Positions 1 to 7,565 are shown, numbered from the stretch's first letter. The stretch is DNA of 7,947 nucleotides from Actinomycetota bacterium (GCA_003242515.1 QGUS01000064.1:1-7947), one strand, 5' to 3'. The notes: generated from the letters alone by a model not told the origin. Numbers and translations: made by a program.

Positions 1-2882
1 TGCCCCCCGCCCGCCCCCGTGGTTGGGGGGCGGGGTGTGGGGGCCCCGGGCGGCTCGGGGGTCGTCGCGGCGACCCAGTACTCCTCGGCGCGTTGGATCG
101 GCGCCCCCGGCTCGTAGGAGAGGGCCTGATAGCTGGGAAGGTCGACGATGACCACGAGGGGCGGCGCCGCGTCCACACCGGGCAGGCCGGGGATGGTGCC
201 GATCAGCTCGGCCGAGGCGTTCGGGAGGTCGAGGGCGCGCAGGTTGACCCGCATCCCCACCTCCCACGCCCCGCTCTGGAGAGCCGCCTCGGTGGCGATC
301 ACCGGGAAGACGTCGCGCAGGCGGGCAGACCCGGGCTGGATGCCGACGACGATCTCGGTCGCCTGGCCGCTGAACCGCCGGTAGACCAGACCCGTGTCGA
401 TCTCGACCGTGAGGCCCCCGCCGGGCTCGACTCTCGCCGCGGGAGGCCGGAAGACGTCGGTCTGCGGTGGTGCCACTGCGCTCACGTCGACGCCGGACGG
501 ATCGAGATGGACCGGGCTCGCCGATCCCGAGGCGTCGGCGGCCTCGGCCGGGACGAGGGTGAGGAGCCCCGACATGTCGTCGGTGAAGAGTCCGTCCTGG
601 AACCGCCCGGAGATGGTGGTGAACTCGAAGGCGGCCACGCTCACCGGGTACGCGGGGCGGGAGCCGTCTTCGGCCAGGAGAGGCGTTTCGAGTGTCGTCG
701 GCCCCTGCCCGGCGCGGATGGTCCCCGCGGGGAGGCGGATGAGCATCCCGTTCCCGTCCTGGACCACCACGTCGATCCTCCCGTAGAAGCAGCCGAATGT
801 CGCCTCGTCCGGACAGACGTCCTCGACCGGCAGGCCGGTCTCGGGATCGATCTCCCGGGCCTCCCAGGTCGTCCGGATCACCTCGGGCTCACCGGCCAGG
901 TCGACGACCGGCAGGGTGATCCTCTGCTCGGCCATCAGCCGGGCCAGTTCGTGGAGATCGCCCGCGACGTCGGAACGGGGGCGGACCACCGCGGCGAGCC
1001 CGGCGGCGTCGGTGAGGAACAACCGCCCCTGTATCCCGCGGGTCACGGGCCCCCGGGTCTGGATCACGGGGATGGCGGATCTCACGCCGGGTGTGGCCCC
1101 CAGCAGATCCCGCATGTGGAGGTCGGTGGGGGCATCGGGCGTCGTCCGGGCGACGAGTTTGACGTCGGCGCCGACGCGGTGGTGGGCTTGGTCGCTCTGG
1201 GAGGTGGCCCAGCTCGCGGCGAACGAGGAGGCGAACACGCCCAGGGCGACGGCGGTCATCAGCAGGAGCGCCGAGCGGGAATAGCGGTCGGGCCGCCTGG
1301 CCACCTGCCACATGGCGAGGGCGGGCACCATCGGCATCCGGCCGGAGACCAGCCTCTCCGCGAGCCGGGCCAGCCGGGGGATCACCCGCAGGGCCAGGAT
1401 CACGCCGGCGGCGAGGCCCAGGGCGGGAGCGACGACGAGCAGCGGATCGACCCCGAAACGGCCCCGCACCGTGGAGCTGACGCGCGGGCCCAGCTCCCCG
1501 AGCTGCCAGATCGCGATGGCGAGCATGGCCACCAGCACGAGGTCGATCCCCAGACGCTGCGCTCCCGACCTGCCGGAGGTGCGCCGGGTCTTCTTCTGCT
1601 GGTCGGGGAAGGCGCGGGCGGCGCGGAAGGCCGGCCAGAGGAGGGTGAGCACGGCGACCGCGGCCGCTGCCGCCGCGAGCAGGTACGAGCTGCGGCTCGT
1701 CTCCGGCTCGATGGTGAGGCCGATCTCGGCGATGGGCCCGAACCCCGCGAGTAGTGCGATCAGCCGCGACGCGATCCGGGGACCGAGGAGCACCGCGGGG
1801 ATGCCGAGCAGCAGGCCTTCGAAGAAGGCGGGCACGGCCACCTGGGTGGGGCTGGCACCGCGGGAGCGGGCGAGAGCGGTCTCGGCGGTACGGGTGTCCA
1901 CCACGAGCCGGGAGGTCAGGACCAACGCGTAGAGGGCGAGGAGGGCGAGCTGGAGGGTGACCGCGAGGATCGTGGAGCTGGTGACGGTCAGGGACCGGTC
2001 GATCACGCCGAGCCGGTCGGAGATGCGGGTGAGGGAGCTGAAGTTGATGCGCCCGGGCTCGGCGATGTCGGGAGACGAGCCCTTCGCGGCGTTCAGGGTC
2101 TCGTGGAGCCGGGACAGTGCCGTCCCGAACCGCCCGATGTCGTCGACCTGGAGCGTGAGGAAGTCCGGCAGGACCCGCCAGATGGCGCGGACCTGCGAGG
2201 CGCCGAGAGCGGTGAGCAGCGTCGTCCGGCCCGTGACGAACGGCCCGTAGATCGAGTCGCCCCCGGAGACGATGCTGCCGTCGGCCACCAGCGGGTCGCC
2301 GAACCATGCGGCCTCCCCCGGATCGTCGAAGCGGTAGACGCCGACGACCTCCAGGTCGTAGGAGGCGTCCGGGCCGGACCGCGGGACGAGCTGCAGCGTG
2401 TCACCGACCCCGAGCCCGATCGCCGAGGCGGCCACCTCGGGGAGGGCCACCTCGGTGGCGTTATCCGCCGGCCAGCGCCCGTCGACCAGGGTCGCCAGGT
2501 CCTCGACGCCCTCGACGTACCAGGTCTCGGCGAGGGCGCCGTCGGCGGACGGGTTGGCGATGCGGAGGACCGAGGCGCGTGCGATGGCGACGATCCGACC
2601 GTCGGCGGCGCCCATGGCTCGGTCCGCCGTCTCGTGGACGAGACGGTCCACCGCGTCGTAGTCCTCCACCATCGGCCCTGCGGAGATGGAGACCGCGGAC
2701 TCCTCATGAGGAGCATCCTCCATGGCGCGGGCGAAGGCGCTGATCGTGATCGACTCGCCGTAGATGGGGCCGGCGGCGAGGAGGGTGGAGGAGAGGATCA
2801 CCGTCGCCAGGGCGGCAGCGACCACGGGCCAGTCGGACAGAATCCTCCTGATCGCTGTCTGGAGGCCCCGAAGAAGACGCAT
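1..2882 (-). CDS. Large FtsX/MacB-type ABC transporter permease (3' end beyond window)
   Basis: Membrane subunit of an ABC transporter that probably moves or extracts envelope substrates; the substrate is unknown. From ATG at 2882 the minus frame has no stop down to position 3, giving 960 visible residues. There is one N-terminal membrane helix (about 18-38), a first extracytoplasmic domain (about 40-300), then helices near 303-322, 347-367, 399-418, 443-460, 479-497 and 535-553, and a second extracytoplasmic domain from about 556. The segment RSRGASPTQV (339-348), just before a helix, matches the conserved FtsX/MacB cytoplasmic loop. C690 and C698 could form a disulfide. The visible end is a Pro/Thr/Gly-rich linker, so the last helices of the second FtsX half should lie to the left. 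No in-frame ATG/GTG/TTG occurs between 2882 and the upstream stop at 2922-2924, which fixes the start; no well-spaced ribosome binding site is seen. No ATPase gene is in the window. Family assignment is confident, function is not. Confidence 0.9.
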   Translation of the reverse strand, partial: MRLLRGLQTAIRRILSDWPVVAAALATVILSSTLLAAGPIYGESITISAFARAMEDAPHEESAVSISAGPMVEDYDAVDRLVHETADRAMGAADGRIVAIARASVLRIANPSADGALAETWYVEGVEDLATLVDGRWPADNATEVALPEVAASAIGLGVGDTLQLVPRSGPDASYDLEVVGVYRFDDPGEAAWFGDPLVADGSIVSGGDSIYGPFVTGRTTLLTALGASQVRAIWRVLPDFLTLQVDDIGRFGTALSRLHETLNAAKGSSPDIAEPGRINFSSLTRISDRLGVIDRSLTVTSSTILAVTLQLALLALYALVLTSRLVVDTRTAETALARSRGASPTQVAVPAFFEGLLLGIPAVLLGPRIASRLIALLAGFGPIAEIGLTIEPETSRSSYLLAAAAAAVAVLTLLWPAFRAARAFPDQQKKTRRTSGRSGAQRLGIDLVLVAMLAIAIWQLGELGPRVSSTVRGRFGVDPLLVVAPALGLAAGVILALRVIPRLARLAERLVSGRMPMVPALAMWQVARRPDRYSRSALLLMTAVALGVFASSFAASWATSQSDQAHHRVGADVKLVARTTPDAPTDLHMRDLLGATPGVRSAIPVIQTRGPVTRGIQGRLFLTDAAGLAAVVRPRSDVAGDLHELARLMAEQRITLPVVDLAGEPEVIRTTWEAREIDPETGLPVEDVCPDEATFGCFYGRIDVVVQDGNGMLIRLPAGTIRAGQGPTTLETPLLAEDGSRPAYPVSVAAFEFTTISGRFQDGLFTDDMSGLLTLVPAEAADASGSASPVHLDPSGVDVSAVAPPQTDVFRPPAARVEPGGGLTVEIDTGLVYRRFSGQATEIVVGIQPGSARLRDVFPVIATEAALQSGAWEVGMRVNLRALDLPNASAELIGTIPGLPGVDAAPPLVVIVDLPSYQALSYEPGAPIQRAEEYWVAATTPEPPGAPTPRPPTTGAGGG

Positions 2883-2990
2883 GACCGTTATCGGGTTGCC
2901 ACCCTCATGAGCCCGGGCAGGTTAACGGCCATCTCGTCCCCCGTCCGGGTCCGGTCCACCCCACCGCGATCGATGACTCCCGCCAGGCCC

Positions 2991-2996
2991 TAGATT
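2991..2996 (+). promoter_or_regulatory. Probable -10 element of kgd (leaderless transcript)
   Basis: TAGATT fits the actinobacterial -10 pattern TAnnnT and ends 7 nt before the GTG at 3004. Transcription would therefore start at or next to the start codon. No Shine-Dalgarno-like purine tract lies in the preceding 20 nt, which agrees with leaderless translation. No convincing -35 box is visible. The whole divergent spacer to the permease gene is only 121 bp (2883-3003). Confidence 0.5.
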
Positions 2997-3003
2997 CATT
3001 GGC

Positions 3004-6000
3004 GTGAGCGATTCAGCGCCCCGCTACGGGGAGATGGTCTTCGGGCCGAACGCGTCGCTGGTCGACGAGATGTATCGCCGGTATCTCGCCGACCCGAAGA
3101 GCGTGTCCGAGGCCTGGCGGGAGTTCTTCGCCGACTACGTCCCGCACAGCCCGGTGCTCCGGCAGGCGAGGGAGCGCGAGCTCGCTGCCGGCATCGAGAG
3201 CATGAAGGAGGCCCGCTCGCCCGCGAGCGAGACCGGTCCGGCGGAGCCGGTGGCGGTGCCGCTGCGCGCCGGCGCGGCCGCCGTCGCCAAGCACATGACC
3301 TCCAGCCTCGAGGTGCCGACCGCCACCTCGGTGCGGACCATCCCCGCCAAGCTCCTCGAGGTCAACCGTGAGCTGATCAACGCCCACCTGGGCTCCGGCT
3401 CGAAGCGCGGCAAGGTCAGCTTCAGCCACATCATCGGATACGCCCTGGCCAAGGCGCTGGCCGACATACCCGCCGTCCGTGTGATCTACAAGGAGATCGA
3501 CGGCCAGCCGCACCGGGTAGAGCTCGGCCACGTCAACCTGGGCATCGCCATCAGCGTCGAGGGTGGCCCGGACGCCGCCAAGCTCGTCGCCCCGTCGATC
3601 AAGAACGCCCAGGACCTCGACTTCTCCGACTTCTGGCTCGCCTACGAGGACCTGGTGGACCGGGCCCGGCAGGGCCGCCTCACCCTCGCCGACTTCGAGG
3701 GGACGACCCACAGCCTCACCAACCCGGGCACGATCGGCACCACCCACTCGGCGGCCCGGCTCATGTCCGGCCAGGCGCTGATCGTCGGCGTCGGCGCCGT
3801 CACCTATCCGCCGGAGCGGCAGGGGTCGAACCCCGAGTACCTGGCGATGGAGGGGATCTCGAAGGTCCTCACCCTCACCTCGACCTACGACCACCGGGTG
3901 ATCCAGGGCGCCGACTCCGGGCGCCTGCTCGCCCGGATCGCCGAGCTGCTCACCGGCGCCGACGGCTTCTACGAGGAGATCTTCGCCTCGCTCGGCATCC
4001 GGTACACGCCGTTCCGGTGGGCGCAGGACGACTGGTCGGGCCCCGACCCGGAGAAGCGAGCGGAGAAGCAGGTCGCCGTCTCCCGCCTCATCAATGCCTA
4101 CCGGTCGCAGGGACACCTCATCGCCGACCTCGACCCGCTGCGCCAGCACCCGCCGGCCCTGCACCCGGAGCTGGACCCGGCGTTCTACGGCCTGACCATC
4201 TGGGACCTCGACCGCCGGTTCTCCACGGGCGGCCTGGCCGGGTCGGAGGAGATGCCGCTGAAGCGGATCCTCTCCCGGCTCCGCGCCAGCTACTCGGGCA
4301 CCATGGGCATCGAGTACATGCACATCACGGACCCGGCGCAGAAGCGCTGGATCCAGCAGCACGTGGAGATCCCGCAGGCCGACCTGACCCGGGAGGAGAA
4401 GCTCCGGATCCTCCACAAGCTCAACCAGGCCGAGGCCTTTGAGACGTTCCTCCACACCAAGTACGTGGGCCACAAGCGGTTCGGCCTGGAGGGCGCGGAG
4501 TCGCTCATCCCGCTGCTCGACGCCATCGCCTCCTCCGCGGCGGGCGACGGGGTGGAGGAGATGGTGATGGCGATGGCCCACCGTGGCCGTCTCAACGTGC
4601 TCACCAACATCGTCGGCAAGAGCTACGCCCAGGTGTTCCGCGAGTTCCAGGGCGACATGGACCCGAGGGCCATGGGCGGCTCGGGCGACGTGAAGTACCA
4701 CCTCGGCGCCGAGGGGACCTACGAGACCCCGAACGGGGCCATCGACATCCACCTGGTCGCCAACCCGTCGCACCTGGAGGCGGTGGACCCGGTGCTGGAG
4801 GGTGTCGCCCGGGCGAAGCAGGAGCGGATCGGCCCCGAGGGACGCTCCCGGGTGATGCCCCTCTTGATCCATGGCGACGCCGCCTTCTCCGGCCAGGGCG
4901 TCGTGGTGGAGACGCTCAACCTCTCCCAGCTCCCCGGCTACCGGACGGGCGGTACGGTCCACGTGATCGTCAACAACCAGCTGGGTTTCACGACGCCGGC
5001 GTCGGACGCCCGGTCCAGCCTCTACGCCACCGACGTGGCGAAGGCGATCGAGGCGCCGATCATCCACGTCAACGGTGACGACCCGGAGGCCGTGGTGGCC
5101 GCCGGCCGGCTCGCCGTCGCCTACCGCAACACCTTCTTCCGGGACGTGGTCATCGACCTGGTCTGCTACCGCCGCCGCGGTCACAACGAGGGCGACGAGC
5201 CGTCGTTCACCCAGCCCCTGATGTACAAGCTGATCGACGCCCACCAGCCGGTGCGGAAGCTGTACCTGACCAGGCTCGTGGACGGCGGGGACATCACCGT
5301 CGAGGAGGGGGAGCGGGCCCTGGAGGAGTTCCAGGCGATCCTCAAGGACGCGTTCGCCGAGACCCAGAACCCGCCCACCGAGCCGGGGCTGGCACGGGCG
5401 GAAGTGCAGGCCCCCGAGCCGGTCACTGCGGTGTCCCGCGACCAGCTGGAGGAAATCGTCCGGCACATCACGACCCCGCCGCAGGGGTTCGTGGTGCACC
5501 CCAAGCTCGTCAAGCTCCTGGAGTACCGGCGGGCCGCGCTCGCCGACGGCATCGACTGGGCGACCGCCGAGGCGCTGGCGTTCGGCACCCTCGCCCAGGA
5601 GGGGGTGGACGTCAGGCTGGCCGGCGAGGACTCCAAGCGCGGGACCTTCTCTCACCGGCACGCAGAGATGGTCTGCTACGAGTCCGGACGCCGCTGGATG
5701 CCCCTCGCCGAGTTGAAGGGGGAGGGCTACGGACGGGTGGCGGTCTACGACTCGCTGCTGTCGGAGTTCGCCGCCCTCGGGTTCGAGTACGGCTACTCGA
5801 TCGAGGCGAAGGACGCCCTCGTCATCTGGGAGGCCCAGTTCGGCGACTTCGCCAACGGCGGCCAGGTGATCATCGACCAGTTCATCACCTCCGGCGAGGC
5901 GAGGTGGGGCCAGGCGTCGGGGCTGGTCGTGCTCCTGCCGCACGGCCACGACGGTCAGGGACCGGACCACTCGTCGGGCCGGCTGGAGCGGTTCCTCCAG

Positions 6001-6570
6001 ATGGCCGCCGAGGACAACATCCGCATCGTGGTTCCCTCGACGACGGGCCAGTACTTCCACCTGCTGCGCCGGCAGGCCCTGTCCCCGGTGAAGAAGCCGC
6101 TGATCGTCTTCGCCCCGAAGGCGCCGCTGCGCACCAGGGCGTCGTTCTCGGACGTGTCCGTGTTCACCGACGGGAAGTTCGAGCCGGTGTTGCCCGACCC
6201 TGAGATGCGGTCCGGGGCGCGCCGGGTGGTCCTGTGCTCTGGGAAGGTCTATCACGACCTGGTGGACCGCCGGGCCGAGGCGGGGGTCACCGACGTGGCG
6301 CTGATCCGGGTGGCGCAGCTGTACCCGCTGGCCGCGGAGCAGATCGCCGCCGCGGTCGCCGCCCACCCCGGGGCGGAGCTGGTGTGGTGCCAGGAGGAGC
6401 CGGAGAACCAGGGCGCCTACCGGATCGTCGGCCCGCAGCTCGAGGCCCTGCTCGGGGCGCCGCTCGCATATGCCGGCCGGGAGGCCTCGGCGTCGACCGC
6501 TACGGGGATCACCAGGGTCCACGAGGCCCAGCAGGCCGCCCTCATCGACCGGGCCCTCGGTCTGGCCTGA
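3004..6570 (+). CDS. kgd: Multifunctional 2-oxoglutarate dehydrogenase/decarboxylase (E2-E1 fusion, KGD)
   Basis: Cytosolic thiamine-diphosphate enzyme of the TCA cycle. It decarboxylates 2-oxoglutarate and, as the E1 of the 2-oxoglutarate dehydrogenase complex, passes the succinyl group towards CoA; mycobacterial KGD is also known for carboligation. Domains in order: E1-type N-terminal helix (FGPNASLVDEMYRRY, 13-27), a Pro/Ala-rich linker (about 48-82), an E2 succinyltransferase core (about 83-335) with SLTNPGTIG near 237 and DHRVIQG with H297, then E1 (about 340-1188). E1 motifs: HRGRL 526-530, GD 624-625 followed by NN 657-658 (thiamine-diphosphate/Mg site), HNEGDEP 727-733, GTFSHRH 880-886, HGHDGQGPDH 980-989. 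There is no lipoyl domain, as in other KGDs, so a separate E2 must carry lipoate. The length is slightly short of the mycobacterial protein (about 1,230), mostly because of the shorter linker. The GTG start is supported by N-terminal similarity and the leaderless promoter. Confidence 0.97.
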   Translation: MSDSAPRYGEMVFGPNASLVDEMYRRYLADPKSVSEAWREFFADYVPHSPVLRQARERELAAGIESMKEARSPASETGPAEPVAVPLRAGAAAVAKHMTSSLEVPTATSVRTIPAKLLEVNRELINAHLGSGSKRGKVSFSHIIGYALAKALADIPAVRVIYKEIDGQPHRVELGHVNLGIAISVEGGPDAAKLVAPSIKNAQDLDFSDFWLAYEDLVDRARQGRLTLADFEGTTHSLTNPGTIGTTHSAARLMSGQALIVGVGAVTYPPERQGSNPEYLAMEGISKVLTLTSTYDHRVIQGADSGRLLARIAELLTGADGFYEEIFASLGIRYTPFRWAQDDWSGPDPEKRAEKQVAVSRLINAYRSQGHLIADLDPLRQHPPALHPELDPAFYGLTIWDLDRRFSTGGLAGSEEMPLKRILSRLRASYSGTMGIEYMHITDPAQKRWIQQHVEIPQADLTREEKLRILHKLNQAEAFETFLHTKYVGHKRFGLEGAESLIPLLDAIASSAAGDGVEEMVMAMAHRGRLNVLTNIVGKSYAQVFREFQGDMDPRAMGGSGDVKYHLGAEGTYETPNGAIDIHLVANPSHLEAVDPVLEGVARAKQERIGPEGRSRVMPLLIHGDAAFSGQGVVVETLNLSQLPGYRTGGTVHVIVNNQLGFTTPASDARSSLYATDVAKAIEAPIIHVNGDDPEAVVAAGRLAVAYRNTFFRDVVIDLVCYRRRGHNEGDEPSFTQPLMYKLIDAHQPVRKLYLTRLVDGGDITVEEGERALEEFQAILKDAFAETQNPPTEPGLARAEVQAPEPVTAVSRDQLEEIVRHITTPPQGFVVHPKLVKLLEYRRAALADGIDWATAEALAFGTLAQEGVDVRLAGEDSKRGTFSHRHAEMVCYESGRRWMPLAELKGEGYGRVAVYDSLLSEFAALGFEYGYSIEAKDALVIWEAQFGDFANGGQVIIDQFITSGEARWGQASGLVVLLPHGHDGQGPDHSSGRLERFLQMAAEDNIRIVVPSTTGQYFHLLRRQALSPVKKPLIVFAPKAPLRTRASFSDVSVFTDGKFEPVLPDPEMRSGARRVVLCSGKVYHDLVDRRAEAGVTDVALIRVAQLYPLAAEQIAAAVAAHPGAELVWCQEEPENQGAYRIVGPQLEALLGAPLAYAGREASASTATGITRVHEAQQAALIDRALGLA

Positions 6571-6580
6571 GCGATTCGTC

Positions 6581-6601
6581 CCCCGTCCCGGAGCGACGGG
6601 G
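6581..6601 (+). terminator. GC-rich hairpin after kgd, possible terminator
   Basis: A perfect 7-bp stem CCCCGTC/GACGGGG with a 7-nt loop begins 10 nt after the kgd stop. A second small hairpin follows at 6610-6623 (GCCGC/GCGGC, 4-nt loop), and a third at 6649-6661 (CCTGC/GCAGG, 3-nt loop). None has a T-tract, which is common for actinobacterial terminators but makes the call uncertain. The position between convergent genes fits termination. Confidence 0.4.
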
Positions 6602-6727
6602 AAGGTACTGCCGCCGGAGCGGCGCGGATGCGGGGGTAGGGGGTGGTTCCTGCTAGGCAGGGCGATGCCACACGCGAGAGTCCCCGGGGATTCTGCCGAT
6701 GGTCGGCCGCGCCGTGTTGGCCCGGGG

Positions 6728-7228
6728 TCAGTCGGAGATCCTCTCGAGGTGGATGTGGATGTCGTCTCGTTGGAGGGTGAGGCCGGTCTCGGCGATGCTA
6801 TAGGTGAAGGGCTCGGGGGTTAGGGCGTCGTTGGCGGCTGCGTCGAGCTTGTCGAGACCATGGCGGCATTCGGCGAGCGTGCTGGTGTTCATGGAGATCT
6901 CGACGGTGGTGCCGTGCAAGCGGTAGGTACCTGACTTGCGGTTGCACAGTCTGGCTTCCCAGCCGCCTGCCGTGTCGAACTCGATGACGGTCGGCGGGGT
7001 GTCACCGGTGGGGAGTGGTATCCGCTGGTCTCCGACCTGGAAGGAGGTCACCTGCCATCTGCCGGACAGGAGGTCTCCTGGGACTGCGGGTTCCTCGGTC
7101 CCGACGAGACCCGAATAGAGGGCGGCTGCGGCGATGAGGGTCAGGGCGATGGTTGCCGGTCTGACCCATCGTGGCGGCCGGCGGGTGTTGACGGTTAGAC
7201 CGTTGGTCGGTCTGGTCGATGTCGTTAT
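6728..7228 (-). CDS. Membrane-anchored META-domain (HslJ-like) protein with apparent ATA start
   Basis: Small envelope protein with one META domain, a family that includes the E. coli heat-shock protein HslJ; its molecular role is not established. Read from ATA at 7228 it has 166 residues: a basic N-terminus (RRPPRWVRP), a hydrophobic helix (ATIALTLIAAAALYSGLVG) serving as anchor or signal, then the META domain. Domain marks are GRWQVTSF, LCNRKSGTYRLHG, STLAEC and the final LTLQRDDIHIHLERISD; the two cysteines (LCN and AEC) match common META positions. A GTG at 7051 would lack both the GRWQV strand and the helix, so it is unlikely to be the true start. No ATG, GTG or TTG exists in this frame between the upstream stop (7244-7246) and 7051. 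Either ATA initiates, or the start codon is mutated, or a frameshift separates it from the ATG at 7247. It is convergent with kgd and has somewhat lower GC3. Confidence 0.7.
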   Translation of the reverse strand: MTTSTRPTNGLTVNTRRPPRWVRPATIALTLIAAAALYSGLVGTEEPAVPGDLLSGRWQVTSFQVGDQRIPLPTGDTPPTVIEFDTAGGWEARLCNRKSGTYRLHGTTVEISMNTSTLAECRHGLDKLDAAANDALTPEPFTYSIAETGLTLQRDDIHIHLERISD

Positions 7229-7232
7229 GGCG

Positions 7233-7239
7233 CTCCTCT
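7233..7239 (-). promoter_or_regulatory. Ribosome binding site of the META-domain gene
   Basis: AGAGGAG on the minus strand is followed by CGCC and then ATA at 7228-7226. This is the strongest Shine-Dalgarno-like tract near the gene and is placed for initiation at the ATA. It is the main reason for preferring 7228 over the ATG at 7247, which lies upstream of the tract and in another frame. Confidence 0.5.
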
Positions 7240-7264
7240 GAGGTCATCGAGGGTCGTCTTCGCA

Positions 7265-7270
7265 AGATTA
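7265..7270 (-). promoter_or_regulatory. Possible -10 element for the META-domain gene
   Basis: TAATCT on the minus strand fits TAnnnT. It would place the transcript start near 7258, about 20 nt before the AGAGGAG tract and 30 nt before the ATA, a normal leader length. No clear -35 box is seen. Confidence 0.3.
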
Positions 7271-7307
7271 CGACGTTTGGCCGACGGGTCGTTGGATCCG
7301 CGGCGGG

Positions 7308-7328
7308 AACCGTCGCTGCTCGACGGTT
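7308..7328. repeat. 8-bp perfect inverted repeat
   Basis: AACCGTCG and CGACGGTT are separated by the 5-nt loop CTGCT. It lies about 40 bp upstream of the possible META-gene -10 element, so it could be an operator or an RNA hairpin. There is no T-tract. The role is unknown. Confidence 0.45.
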
Positions 7329-7438
7329 GGCCGGATGCACTCTCCAGGTTCGATGCTCTTTCGTTCGACGTGCCGGTGCTGGGCAGTGTTCTGGCACGGA
7401 GTGTTGGCCTCCTGCCTGGCGCCCTGCGGCTGTTGATG

Positions 7439-7474
7439 AGAGAGGTGGCGGTCCGACCGGACCGCCACCTCTCT
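7439..7474 (+). terminator. Strong 16-bp perfect hairpin, probable intrinsic terminator
   Basis: AGAGAGGTGGCGGTCC and its exact reverse complement flank the 4-nt loop GACC. The downstream side on the plus strand (from 7475) is T-rich but interrupted (GCATCTGTCTTGTCTCGTT), while the minus side is not, which favours termination of plus-strand transcription. No confident plus-strand gene lies just upstream, so the transcript it would terminate is unknown. Confidence 0.6.
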
Positions 7475-7499
7475 GCATCTGTCTTGTCTCGTTCAGACC

Positions 7500-7565
7500 G
7501 TGGCAATACTCATCAGCTGTGAATTGCCACAGAAATGCGACAGAAAGTGTCACGGTCGCATTTTG
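7500..7565. repeat. Cluster of five related 11-12-mers in both orientations
   Basis: A motif close to GTSRCAWTTCT occurs five times in 66 bp. Plus strand: GTGGCAATACT (7500-7510) and GTCGCATTTTG (7555-7565). Minus strand, directly abutting: GTGACACTTTCT (7553-7542), GTCGCATTTCT (7541-7531) and GTGGCAATTCA (7530-7520). The opposed copies create two perfect inverted repeats, 8 bp (7500-7507 with 7523-7530) and 9 bp (7533-7541 with 7555-7563). This suggests repeated protein-binding sites, such as a multi-site operator or a transposon end with several transposase sites. No transposase gene is visible. The 9-bp repeat could also act as a weak terminator because TTTT ends it on the plus strand. Confidence 0.6.

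Noticed and set aside
93..1754. Open plus-strand frame of 553 codons
   Set aside because: It lies codon-for-codon opposite the permease frame, and its product is low-complexity Gly/Arg/Asp/Pro. The permease has clear membrane helices and an FtsX motif.
889..2307. Open minus-strand frame of 472 codons
   Set aside because: It is an out-of-frame reading of the permease gene with an Arg/Pro-rich, non-globular product.
2700..2713. 14-bp perfect palindrome CTCCTCATGAGGAG
   Set aside because: It lies inside the permease coding region and is explained by the codons for an APHEES segment; nothing indicates a site.
2904..2926. Palindromes CTCATGAG, GCCCGGGC and GTTAAC in the divergent spacer
   Set aside because: They are short and mutually unrelated, as expected by chance. 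They could be operator parts, but nothing supports that.
2103..2993. Open plus-strand frame of 296 codons
   Set aside because: It is antisense to the start of the permease gene and runs through the divergent promoter region.
3013..6522. Open minus-strand frame of 1,169 codons opposite kgd
   Set aside because: It is the antisense shadow of a high-GC gene. The translation is Arg/Gly/Val/Asp/His-biased with no domain, while the plus strand gives a full KGD.
6681..6690. Palindrome TCCCCGGGGA downstream of the META gene
   Set aside because: Ten bases with no loop cannot form a useful hairpin, and no T-tract follows.
7346..7356. GGTTCGATGC resembling a tRNA T-loop
   Set aside because: The flanking bases do not pair and no anticodon or acceptor arm is present.
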